DNA of 13,503 nt from Synura sp. LO234KE (GCA_015143735.1 VKHC01000305.1:1-13503), one strand, 5' to 3'. Positions 1-9,469 are shown, counted from the first letter of the stretch. The notes: generated by a model from the letters alone, not told the origin. Translations and numbers: made by a program.

Positions 1-369
1 AGCGAGGGGAGTAATACAAGGTAAGCAACAAAACCACCAGGAGAACCAACCTAAGTCACTCGGATAAGGACATTTATTCCCTATCATAAGGCAATCCAAA
101 GCAATCACAAAAGGTAGGTCAATAGGCGCCCCACTAAGAAAGAAATGATTAGCGACTAGTATTGCTGCTTGCCTCTGTCCGCTGACACCAGCCAAGCTAT
201 TTGTCGTTATGTGCTACTCTTGCGGTGAAGGATATCATGAAACAGAATTTGGGCGTTGGAAGCTCGTAGTTACTGCGTTGTTATGTATTGATTTTGCTGA
301 ATTATAGCAGAATTACTTTTCATGCGGGCTGAGTTTGCTTTTTTTACTGCTCGACTTTTTTTCTTTTAA
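1..369. other. Left edge, no recognisable gene
   Basis: No convincing gene was found. The only suggestive piece is a short plus-strand open stretch whose codons at 212-253 read CYSCGEGYHETEFG. This resembles a retroviral-type zinc knuckle (C-x2-C-x4-H-x4-C) with the last cysteine position occupied by phenylalanine. The surrounding open frame is only about 45 codons, so this may be chance. Confidence 0.4.
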
Positions 370-540
370 GCGTACAGCGGAACACTTTCGTACATACGTA
401 CAACCGCTATAGCAACCACTATAGCGGAGCCACTGTAACCACCGCTGTAGCCGCCACTATAGCGGATCCGCGTACAGCGGAACACTTTCGTGCGTACGTA
501 CACCCGCTATAGCGCCTGATGTAAGGACCGCTGTAGCGGA
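370..540. repeat. CCGCTATAGCGG dyad cluster with 100-base direct repeat
   Basis: A 44-base segment at 370-413 recurs at 470-513, exactly 100 bases later, with three mismatches seen by eye. It starts GCGTACAGCGGAACACTTTC and ends in CCGCTATAGC. Between and after the copies lie further half or whole palindromes of the type CCGCTATAGCGG and CCGCTGTAGCGG (around 404-413, 418-427, 442-449, 455-465, 504-514, 528-539). The layout suggests subterminal repeats of a DNA transposon or a foldback element, but no matching opposite end was found in the window, so the element is either truncated or solitary. Confidence 0.75.
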
Positions 541-2719
541 TGGTGACACGGATGTTAGAACCATTCTATTTAGAATTTTTTGCTTTCAAATATCCTCTTC
601 ACCTTGTGTGATTAGCTTTTGTGGTAGAAAAATTGAAAGCTCACTGGTTGTCCATGGTGTTAGAAGCTTCATTGGAAACTTGGGCGGTTAGATACTGTAG
701 TTCGGTAATGAACAACTTTTTGTAGTAAACTGATATTATAGTTAGCCTTTTCCGGTACCTCCAACGGTAAATATAGAAGTTCTTAGTTCTAGCTCACCTT
801 CAATGATCAGCAATTGCTTAGTCGTCTAGCTATAATGGTGAAGCTACATTATTTGCATCGTTTTAGCGTAGCTGAACTATATTGGGGGCCAAATGGCCCG
901 TAAGCTGACGGTAGAGCAATCGCACATTGATAAGTCCAGTGATCGAAGCACGGGAGGGAGGCCAGCTAACTGTAGGAAGAAAATCGCTCCCCCAAACGTC
1001 ATGTATGCCACGACATCCCCAATTAGTTGAAAGAAGGGCGAGGAAAAAAATCCAGCAGTTCATTATAAAAAATGCAAAAAATAATGAGTGAAACATCGGA
1101 GTGAATGGTTCACGTATTGCCACATCACTAGACCATCTAAAACAATGTTCCCTATGTAACATTAATGTCAAGTCCCGTGACCAAGTAGGGGCAGGAAAGC
1201 AGGGCGGCCCTCAGACGACGGAAAGAAACTCCTTCCAGAGGGTTAGTTTCCATTGACATCCCAACTAACCGAGGAAGTAAGGCGCGTGGTGCTTCTGCAA
1301 GTTTTAGTCCGCCGAGAACCTCGGGAAAATGAACAGAACAACCTGAAAAGTTCTTACTGATTCTGGAAAAAGTAGAAAAATAGCTCGCGGAGATGTCTAA
1401 TCAGGCGCCTTTTGCTCTGTCACCTCCTGCCGGGGCGTTGGTCGTGACCGATAAACGGGTGATGTGGCCTCGCAGGCTATGAGAAACCGCACAAGAAAGA
1501 ATACGGGAGGGTACGTGGGTTGAAGCGGACCAAGACCCTACTACTTAGGCGACCGACAAAGGGTTCACAGAGAGCTAAATACTGCATGGTTACATATCCT
1601 GTCAGTCCTCATGAGCTCTGAGATTTCCGCTCAGAGCGGGTAAAGGAATCCCATTCACGGGATCTTATCTGCGTCTAAAACAGGCGCTCAATCATATGTT
1701 CCTGATCGAGTGCGAAATGTGTCCAAGAATTGAGTGCTAACCGGGGTCCGCTGCAATATTGCTAAACGCACTGCGAAGTGTAAAATTAGGAGGAGGGCAG
1801 CTCATGACTGACGGAAAGTCGCTTGGGGGGCATATTGTCGGGCCATTGCGTGCGTGAGAGCCGGAGGGAAAACATGAATGTCAACAGTGCCAAATTATTC
1901 GACATGATGACAGTTAAAGATTCAGACGTAGCTACAAAGTTGCATAACCAGCTCCTTCTGCATACAAGAATTTCCGTAGTAGTTCTCGTAATGCAGCGTA
2001 ATCGCTGCAACAGTAATACCGGCCAAACCTTGAGAATTGCAGCACACGCAGGACCTACACGATAAAATCACCTATTCGTCCCCTACGACTTTGATTGTGG
2101 GCTCTGCGTGTAGAGATGTGGTGCTGGCAAACATGGGCCCTAGACCTAGTTACTGCAGTGAGTTCAACTTAAAAATCATCGTCATGAATGGAAGCAAAAA
2201 GTAAATGGCTACCTACGTGTCGTAAAATATGCCGGGAAGATCTTGCACGGGCAACTCTACTGCGGGAAATGTGTTTAAAACATGTATATTTTTTATATTT
2301 AAAATTCTGATTAATTTTTAAAACATTTACATAGATTTGGGTACTGTAACACATGATAGATTGTGAATTATGTAGTATCTATGATTGGCAAGGCTCTTAG
2401 GGGCCGCGTAACTGCTGGTAGCTCTTGCTCTCACCTTCGTGTTCTACACTTCCTAATTTTCTAAATATATGCTTAGCTAAGTAAAATATCAGGGAAATAA
2501 TTTCGTCAAAAGCACCCTTATGGGCCCGTAATTAAGACAGATCTCACTAGTAGGGGTAAGGACAAACGTGCGTTCAGGACTGCTGATTACCCTACTTTCC
2601 CCAACCTGGTCCGTTTTCGGGTGGGGATTTGTTTGGTTCACCACGTGTCCCCATTTATTCGTATAATTTTGAAAACGCGTGGCAAGGATCGAACTTATCT
2701 GCATCAGCCTTTTTCCCCA
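541..2719. other. Long stretch without a recognisable gene
   Basis: More than 2 kb with only short open frames on both strands. The longest are a minus-strand frame of 102 codons at 863-1171 and antisense frames of 74 and 80 codons around 1786-2065. None shows a domain, repeat periodicity or splice pattern that I recognise. A 14-base match, AAACATCGGAGTGA, occurs near 1093 and again near 12847, and hints that some of this may be old repeat sequence. Otherwise I see nothing supportable. Confidence 0.5.
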
Positions 2720-2885
2720 CTCCGATTCTACCCAATTTTTCTTCAAAATCTAATGGCAATTAGATTTTGATCATTCAACCTATTAAAAGCGCGGGTGGGA
2801 TTGCCCCCGGCTTCCCGCGATGCAATTCAAATATTTTGAATATATATTGCAAAAAATCCGAGCTCTCCCGCCTAGCTATAACAGT
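2720..2885. repeat. Dispersed repeat, copy A (hairpin-bearing)
   Basis: This stretch is colinear with 9470-9637. Shared blocks in the same order are CGATTCT..CCAA.TTTT (2723), ATTAGAT..ATCAT, AGCGCGGGTGG (2788-2798), GCTTCCCGCG (2810-2819), and GCAA...AATC.GA followed by CCGCCTA (2849-2880). The central CGCGGG and CCCGCG halves can pair as a hairpin in both copies. Spacing between blocks differs by only a few bases, which supports common descent rather than chance. The repeat class is unknown; it could be part of an LTR or a small non-coding element. Confidence 0.6.
2743..2770. repeat. Perfect 12-base inverted repeat
   Basis: TCAAAATCTAAT (2743-2754) and its exact reverse complement ATTAGATTTTGA (2759-2770) are separated by the loop GGCA. 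The hairpin lies inside repeat copy A. The other copy retains only the right half (ATTAGATCAT), so the perfect palindrome is specific to this copy. No T-tract or gene context suggests a terminator. Confidence 0.8.
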
Positions 2886-3536
2886 GTCTCCATCTACTGG
2901 AGCCCGGATTTTCAGGAAAATTATTCCTGAACGCGACGAAATCTTTAATTTCAGTTAAAATTTATTCCATCTCGAATTACTACTAAATCTGATTCTACCA
3001 GCCGGTAATGAATATTGGCGCTTTACGAAAGATGCGTCAACGACAGCTCTTAATATTCACGACAATGCAGCTCTTTATGAATTCTGATCGATGATGGTCG
3101 CCTAAATCCCAGTCAAGGTTAAATCGCTTATCGCTCAGAGTGATGGTACAGCGCCACTGGTTGAGTATTCAAGTGAACGATCGCCGCTTCAAAGAATTAC
3201 TGGTGGATTTCATTCTAAAATTCGCCATCAAGCTTACTTTTCCGGTTATTTGCAGCCCAGGGTGCACCCTGAAAAATGGTCTCATAGCGCAAACACCAAG
3301 GCTCCCAGCTTCTAGCGCTCGTACCAATATGGCATGTACAATAGCCAGCAGCAAAATCGGAGTCTCTAATCTGTCCCTGCTGGAATAAGAGCTGTTGGTC
3401 AGAATTCTTAAGCTTCAAAAGTTGCTTACAATAATCACGCTTAGCTTACTTAGATAAAATAGTTATTGTAATGACGAAATATCGAACTAGACTAATGCCT
3501 ACGCGCTACCAGCTTTAATTTTTAATACTTAGGTTT
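2886..3536. other. No recognisable gene
   Basis: Several overlapping short frames (60 to 82 codons) occur at 3140-3418 on both strands, plus an ATG-less plus frame at 3106-3315. They compete for the same DNA, and none shows a recognised domain. I could not choose a coding strand. Confidence 0.4.
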
Positions 3537-4011
3537 CATCGGTGATCACAGGACCACCGTGATAAATCACGGAAAGAAAAAATCGTATTTATTAACGTAA
3601 TTATTACCATAATAATTACGGTAAATTTTACCGTAATAAATATGGAGCCACGCACAATACTCTACGGTGTAATAAACGCGGTAAAAACCGTGTTTACTGC
3701 AATTGCGGATTCTCGTAATAAATACGGCAGTAATAAATTACGGTGCTTCAAATCTAGTACCGTAATTTATTACGGTACGCTATTTTAGACCTAATACCGT
3801 AATAAATTTGTGTAAAATTACATATACTCGATTTTTCATCAAAAAAATTCACCTGCCGTAATAAATCATGTTGAAAAATCGATTACACCGTGATTTGTCA
3901 AAAATGTGATTTAAAAAATTATCATGATAATTTGTTACCACATTTATCATGGTACCGCATTTATCATTGTCGCTGTTTTATAATAAATACGAAACCCCGT
4001 GATCACCGATG
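3537..4011. mobile_element. MITE-like non-autonomous element, 475 bases, CCGTAATAAAT dyads
   Basis: The ends are perfect 13-base terminal inverted repeats, CATCGGTGATCAC at 3537-3549 and GTGATCACCGATG at 3999-4011. Similarity continues inward (a G-rich step, then CGTATTTATT on the left and AATAAATACG on the right). The interior is AT-rich and packed with dyads. CCGTGATAAATCACGG lies at 3557-3572, a 21-base palindrome centred on TAAATTTTA at 3616-3636, and a palindrome with 9-base arms (GTACCGTAA/TTACGGTAC) at 3757-3778. About ten scattered copies of CCGTAAT or ATTACGG occur. There is no open frame of useful length, so any transposase must act in trans. A target-site duplication is not clear; the flanks share only TT next to the ends. 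The superfamily is not assigned. Confidence 0.85.
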
Positions 4012-6346
4012 TTCTTATATAGAAGTAGCTAAACATAATGTGTTTTACAGACATTAATAACAATATGGGTGTTTGGCACAATATGCTTGTCATGTCTTGC
4101 TAAGCTAAGTTTTACTTTCAAAAGAAAAACAGACAATAATAACCAATATCATTCAAGTAGCTAGCCACTGCTGAAAGTACCCACTATTTAGTTAGCAACC
4201 ATGCTCAGGTCTCAGGCACTTAGTGTACAGAGCCGTTCCTTTACTTAGTACAAAAAGAATTAGCAGTTTTTAAACGTGGGTCAACCCCGCATTCTGGGGT
4301 TTTTCTACACTAGTTCTGAGAGATTTCTACCGAAGCCCATACATACGTCTTTTCAAGTTTGAGGAGCCTGGTATGATTAGAGAGCAGTTCAGAGGGGCGG
4401 TTTCCGGAGCGCTTGAATGGAAAGGAAGTATGCGCCTGAATAGATTTTATTGTGAAGCTCTTCAGTAAAACAGGAGTAGAATCATAGCCTTTCCAATGCC
4501 ATCCAACACCGCGGCATCCCAGTTCGGCCCTGACACTTTTTCTAGTGGCTTTTAATTTTAAAGCCACTGCGAACACCTCAACCGTCTCAGACCAAAGTCC
4601 TATCTTCAAGTACACCTGTATATTACGGTAATTTCAAAACAATAGTCATGGAGCGATTTAATAATTCTGCGCGAATCAGGGGTCAATATCCGGCACGTAT
4701 TCAAGTTAATGTTTCGCCAACTTCCATGCAAAGCTTCTTCCAAAACTTGAGACTCTGCAATTACTCTCGGAATGCAATTCTGGTACATAATTTCATCGCA
4801 ATTCACAACGGGACCACCACTTTGTGCCCGACAATCTTGACGGAAATAATGCCTTCAACCTTTCCAAATGATTGATGTAGAGGGAAGCTAAAACATCGTT
4901 ACAGCTCTAGGGGCAAATCAATTGCTTGTCTGTCGGCACTGTCACCTATATGCTCCGGGAACACTGACAGAGCAGCTCTTAAACTCTCCAGATCTCCGGG
5001 ATAGGTCCAATCCGGCTCTCCCAACAATATGAGTCCAGAAAGATAACTTCAAAGGTTCCTGTTTAATAGTAGGCACCGTTTCAAAATCTGTGCCTCTGGC
5101 TCGAGCGGTGAACAAGAATTCCGGAGCCCCAAGGTACGGTTATGCCCTGTCAAACTTCTCGCTCAAGTCCCAAATTTCTCGCAAGGCAACCGTGGAGCGG
5201 ATGCGCGTGCACTCCAAGGTCACCGTGAGTCTCCGTCTCCTTCGGCTGTGCCTGCCACTCTGCCCCTTCGTCCTGTGAAGAGGTAATTTAGTGCCGTAGT
5301 ACTCCCTCATACACAGTGGTGTCCCTGTCAAAAACGCACCGGCCTGCATCTAAGCACTTGATGCCAGAAGCTGCAGCATGTAGATATTTCTTTTGATGGT
5401 GCATGAACTGATTGTTATTCTGCGATATGATCGCTGTAACTGGTAATCTTTGTACATTCTCAAATCAAAAATTATTAATGGAATCGCTAGTGACTTCTCC
5501 ATTTGGCAGATCACAAACTTCCCCCGCGTACCGAACTCTCACCAAATTTTGAGCAATTATTCACACCATATTTCTTTTATGCGCGGAGTTGCAGAGGTCC
5601 TCTTCACTAGATAACGTTTGAGAGTACCCACTATTTTCTTGTAATCTGTTATTTTCATCAGTCCTTAAACTGACTAAACTAGCTCTACGATTTTCGGTAA
5701 CCCATTATTTTCTTTTATAGCATTTTCTCAACAATGCCTTGTAAATATGTAAGTCACTGTTGAATGAGATGAAAAGTTCTCTTCACTACTTTTACTCATA
5801 CTTCAATTAGCTTTAAAACAATAGTTACGATAAGATGTATCACACCATTTTTTCTTGTAGAATTTTTTCCTTCTCTGCTTGTTTCCCTATTTTGCTTGAT
5901 CTCCTAAATGCGCTTTCTATCATTTTGTGCTGAACGTAATTACGTCCAATGATCTTTCTCCGTGATTGTATACGATTTCCAGGGTTATTGAGTCCTAGTT
6001 GAATTTAAAATTTCGCACTTCCTCGTCTTTTCTTAGTAGCGCTGTTCACCTCCATCACGTATTTCCTGTTGCCTTTCATTTTTATCTATCTATATTATCG
6101 CTTGGTTGACAAATTCGCGTCCTGAACAATTTAAAACGGAAAAAATTGTTTTATCCCTGAGCGTTCCCAGTCTTCCGCCAAAGCGCACCGCTGTACTGTT
6201 GATAACAGGTATTATCAAAAATATATCTTTATACTCTTCAAGAAGTGTAGTTGGTCCACGCACAAATCCTAACCATTTACAGTTAACCGCTTGAAGATAA
6301 CCGTCCGAATCTCAGAACAATCAATTTTTTCCTTAAGTTCTCCTTA
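4012..6346. other. Long AT-rich stretch without a firm gene
   Basis: No recognised domain was found. Two minus-strand frames, 4606-4806 and 4310-4615, adjoin and overlap slightly in different frames. They could be one sequence of about 165 codons with a single frameshift, but neither starts at ATG and I recognise no family. Opposing frames at 5090-5349 lie in a GC-richer patch, again without identity. From 5350 to 6100 the DNA is AT-rich with only short frames. The 14-mer AGTACCCACTATTT occurs near 4177 and again near 5615, and variants (ACCCATTATTTTCTT) recur nearby. Confidence 0.4.
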
Positions 6347-6485
6347 AACCGACTATACGACTCGGTCCGTCCAAATCCCTACCAGTTAGGTCAACCGACT
6401 ATCGTCGGGGATTTAGGACGCGATATCCTACTATGGCCGCTCGTCCACAGTTACTCCGGCTATAATCGGGGATTTAGCGGTTGAC
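6347..6485. repeat. Dyad cluster with CGGGGATTTAG repeats
   Basis: Two related segments, 6394-6415 (CCGACTATCGTCGGGGATTT) and 6456-6480 (CCGGCTATAATCGGGGATTT), are direct repeats, and each starts with a small CCG...CGG dyad. A further related piece, CCGACTATACGACTCGG, lies at about 6349-6365. GTCCAAATCCCT at 6369-6380 pairs with GGGATTTAGGAC at 6408-6419. GTCAACCG (about 6390) pairs with CGGTTGAC (about 6478). The whole can fold on itself and resembles the end of a foldback or MITE-like element. Confidence 0.65.
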
Positions 6486-7025
6486 TTTACACTACTGTCG
6501 GTACCGCTGTGTATGGATTATTGGCCGCTGATAATGACCCTGCAGTTTTACCTCCTACATCGCTGTCTGCTGTTTGCTTGTTCCGTCCCTGACATTTTAC
6601 CTTGCTTGTCCTCATCCCCCATAGGCGAGGATATTTCCGCGGACTAGCAATATCTGCGTCCAGGGTAGCCCTTCGGATTCTTTCACTCGACGCCACGGGA
6701 CTTGCCATATGGTTTATGGGAGGTTGTTGTTGAATTAGGGCGGTTCTTCGTAGTTGTTTCTAGTAAGAGCTAATTTATATTAGCCAAAAGGTAGTTTTCT
6801 TCTCGTTTAACTTCCTTCCCGAAAAAATAGAGCAGCGGATCTCGAGGTGGTAGGAACACGGGTTTTCTCACTCTTCACTTGGTTACGACATTCCTATTAC
6901 CCAGCAATTCTAATTAACTAACTAAGTCAACAGTAAAAATCTCAAGCACAAAATTGAATAGAAAAAGAGGAAATTTATGATCGAAAAGATTTAGTTTGAA
7001 TGTATTCGACGGTGCAAGCAAATTC
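6486..7025. other. Downstream flank of the SUB1-like gene, no firm gene
   Basis: This stretch follows the minus-strand coactivator gene and probably includes its 3' untranslated region (about 6900-7025). No exact AATAAA signal was seen on that strand. An ATG-initiated minus-strand frame of 73 codons at 6487-6708 has no recognised domain and is not called as a gene. Confidence 0.4.
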
Positions 7026-7530
7026 TTACTCCAGTGCTTGTATAGAAATTTCGATAGCATCCCTCTGCGATAATCGAATAAGTTCACGAAGACTAAGTTT
7101 AAAGAACATACAACGCTTATAAGCTGATTCCACTGCTCAGGAGTGAGAGCAATCCCTTTCTTTCCGGGCTGTACAATATATATGATATCCATCCATACCA
7201 ACCATTACATTATCTATAGTTAAATACAAGACCCTTACCTTTTCCTCACCAGTGGACTTATCTTTGTAGTATTCCCTGATGTTAACAAAAACTTTTCCGT
7301 TGAACTTCGACACGGACACCCTCCTTGATCCACCTATTTCAAAAACTGCTTCATTATCATGTTTCTCTCCACCCAGGTCATTATTCAGCTTTATTTTTTT
7401 TTCTGGTCCCATTTCGTTTTCCTCGGTCTCAACCTCTTCATCGATGACAGATTTACCTCTACTCAAGTAGTATAGCTTAGTCTGGTAAACGAATAAGTTA
7501 TTCAGATGATGACCTTTTGTTTTTAACCAT
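7026..7530 (-). CDS. SUB1: PC4/SUB1 transcriptional coactivator (spliced, four exons)
   Basis: This is a single-stranded-DNA-binding coactivator of the PC4/SUB1 family, a nuclear protein that in characterised members works with RNA polymerase II. Proposed exons on the minus strand are 7530-7514, 7458-7239, 7168-7112 and 7064-7026, giving 110 residues and TAA. Residues 1-42 are charged, with an acidic stretch (about 12-21) and a basic KKIKL (26-30). The PC4 domain spans about 43-109: FEIGGSRRVSV (45-55), NIREYY (65-70), PGKKGIALTPEQW (80-92) and a C-terminal helix. Introns of 70 bases (GTAAGG to TACAG) and 47 bases (GTATGT to CGCAG) rejoin the domain in frame. The first intron (55 bases, 7513-7459) begins with an unusual GTCATC, so exon 1 is tentative; an alternative start is the internal Met at residue 22. 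The gene is divergent from the Sel1-repeat gene. Family assignment is secure; the N-terminus is not. Confidence 0.92.
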
Positions 7531-7615
7531 TTTCCAGTAACTCGTAGCAATTTATTGGTATTTGTGCAACGCAAAATTTAGAATCACGGGTTTTAAAATT
7601 GTTTTTTCTTTGTCT
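7531..7615. promoter_or_regulatory. Short divergent intergenic promoter interval
   Basis: Only 85 bases separate the proposed start codons of the SUB1-like gene (minus) and the Sel1-repeat gene (plus), so both must be driven from this interval or from within each other's 5' sequence. It contains ATTGG at about 7554-7558, an inverted CCAAT box, and T-rich tracts just before the plus-strand ATG. No clear TATA box is seen. Shared regulation is an inference from geometry. Confidence 0.5.
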
Positions 7616-8836
7616 ATGCTTGGTATACTCGTTTCGATCGCTTGTCTCTCTGGGGTATTTGTGAAAAGTGAAATTAAATACAACTTTGGAGAAAAACTTA
7701 ACATCAGTAGCCTATCTTCGATACCACATGAAACGTTGCAGTCAATTATTGATGGGGTAAAGCATAATAAACCAGGTGACTCTCAATTAATAATTCTCTC
7801 TCAGCCTAAATCTGGCGTGGAATATCCTAGACAGTCTTTATTTTATGGGACTTTTGAAGCTTTACGGAATATCCCAAACGCAAAATAGTACACTCGCGGC
7901 ACAATATTTTCATCATGCGGCTTTGCGAGACCATAAAGAGGCTTTGACCGCATATGCTGTGATGTTGCTGAATGGCCAAGGTTGTAGTTTGTTTTGATTA
8001 CTATGAAAAACTTAGCACATTATATACCAGGTGTAGTTAAGGACGTCTCTACGTCTATAAATTTATTCCAGCGTGCATCGACATTAGAAGATGTTAACGC
8101 TAAATGGATCCTATGCAGGTAAATTGTTCTCGTGAAGCTTGTAAGCAACTCAGGATATTTCATGCTTGTTTTAAGACTCTACATAGAAGGGATCGAAGTA
8201 TCGCAAAATTACTCTGCTGCTCTCCCACTATTAATTGACGCCGTGAATTCACACATTCCTGAAGCCGTGCATCAGTTGGGTGTCTTGCATGAATACGGAA
8301 AAGGAGTCCCTCAAAATTTTCTAACCGCAATCGAGCTCTACGAGCGCGCCGCCAACCAGGGACACCTCGATGCCATCTACAATCTAGCTCTTATGCACGC
8401 ATTTGGCAGAGGAACTCCTCAAAACTTCAATCGAGCTTTGAGTTTATTCGAGCGCGCCTCCAATGCTGATCATGCCCCATCCATTTATTACATGGGTGTC
8501 ATGCGGACGTACGGCTATGGTGTACCGATCAACTATGACCGAGCAATAAACTGGTTTGAACGGGCGGCAGGTGAATCTTTTCAAATTTCGTATTGATTGT
8601 TACTAGGCCAATAATCTGAAATTATTATGGGTTCGGCTCCTAATATTGCTACTAGTTTCATAGTCCATATTCAACTTGACTGTTTCCATGAAATAATAGG
8701 ATTAGATGACCCGCGTGTAGCGGACAAAGCTAGAACATCAGCGGATGAGTTAAAACGGTTCAGGACAGACGCTCTACAACAGGCAGATGAAAAAGTTCGT
8801 GAATACAGGGAGCGCTTGGAAGCCAAACTGGAATAG
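7616..8836 (+). CDS. Sel1-repeat protein with N-terminal signal sequence (spliced, five exons)
   Basis: Proposed exons are 7616-7775, 7831-7980, 8031-8118, 8176-8570 and 8700-8836: 930 bases, 309 residues, ending TAG. The introns are 55, 50, 57 and 129 bases, all GT-AG. Residues 1-16 are hydrophobic, a probable signal sequence. Residues about 54-265 hold six Sel1 repeats. The repeat glycine falls at 66, 102, 138, 174, 210 and 246, exactly 36 apart across splice junctions 1 to 3, and junction 4 (G265) follows the last repeat; this strongly supports the model. Typical segments are YGKGVPQNF (173-181) and YGYGVPINYDRAINWFERAA (245-264). Residues 266-309 form a charged helical tail, ADEKVREYRERLEAKLE at its end. 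Sel1 repeats are protein-binding scaffolds; with a signal sequence, a role like the ER-associated degradation adaptor SEL1L/HRD3 is possible. It is much shorter than SEL1L and has no terminal membrane segment, so function remains open. ATG 7616 is the first in its frame; an upstream exon cannot be excluded. Confidence 0.88.
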
Positions 8837-9469
8837 TTGTCCATTTTAAATTTTTTTTTTCCCGAAAATCTTATAGTGTTACTTGCCTGGTCATAAATTT
8901 TGTGAAAGTAATCAGAGCCTCGCTGAAAGCGTACAAATCTCACAATTTCTTATTGTGTTCAAGAATTACGATGATTTCTTATTTTTAAAAGAAAGGTGTC
9001 GGATGCGGGGTGCTATGATATAAACCACTTCTGTAGTTGCAGCTTACTAGTTTGTTTGGAAGGGTGTTTAAGTGCCTGGGCACTTGGAAGGTGGGAAATG
9101 GCAAAGCGGGAAGACGATGAACTGCGCATTAACGTAAATGTCAAGACACAGTTTACCTCAAGCGAGAAGAAATGAAATACTCTCCTGGTTTATTTAAATA
9201 AATATTACTTCTTCGATCCCCCACTAATTGCTGTTGGGTAGGAGATAGAATTGCTGCACATTTGGCTGTAGACAAATTTTCAATTTTGATCTGCGCTACT
9301 TAAATCCGGTGGAAGCGCAGTACTATCACCTGCGCTTCTTTCGCGCGAACAAAATTTGAGTAACTGTGATCTAGGCACAATTTAGTGCTGTTTTCAATGC
9401 AGCAGCCAGCGCTTCGTTTTCGAACAGCAAGCATCAGGTGCATCACTATATATGATTTTGTCCTCTACT
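8837..9469 (+). other. Intergenic, one small uncertain open frame
   Basis: Mostly AT-rich sequence downstream of the Sel1-repeat gene. A plus-strand frame is open from 8975 to the TGA at 9173-9175. Its first ATG is at 9098 and gives 25 residues, MAKREDDELRINVNVK and onward, followed by an AATAAA-type signal at 9197-9202. It could be a terminal exon or a small gene, but no family is recognised. A perfect small palindrome, AAGTGCC-TG-GGCACTT, lies at 9070-9085. Confidence 0.35.

Noticed and set aside
250-275. AAGCTCGTAGTT resembling a conserved piece of 18S rRNA.
   Set aside because: The match is about 12 bases and the flanks do not follow rRNA sequence.
370-540. CRISPR-like array.
   Set aside because: Repeats are palindromic dyads with irregular spacing and related spacers, in a eukaryotic context.
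4276-4307. AACCCC-GCATTCT-GGGGTT followed by T residues, like a bacterial intrinsic terminator.
   Set aside because: The window is eukaryotic, with spliced genes, and no gene ends here. A 6-base stem is easily found by chance.
7279-7470. Plus-strand frame of 63 codons.
   Set aside because: It is a shadow of the main SUB1-like exon on the opposite strand.
8627-8836. Stand-alone 69-codon gene starting at ATG 8627.
   Set aside because: Its first part falls in the 129-base intron. The part from 8700 joins the sixth Sel1 repeat in frame at a GT-AG junction and is better read as the last exon.
8671-8943. Minus-strand frame of 90 codons.
   Set aside because: It lies antisense to the last exon of the Sel1-repeat gene, whose repeat register and splice sites are better evidence.
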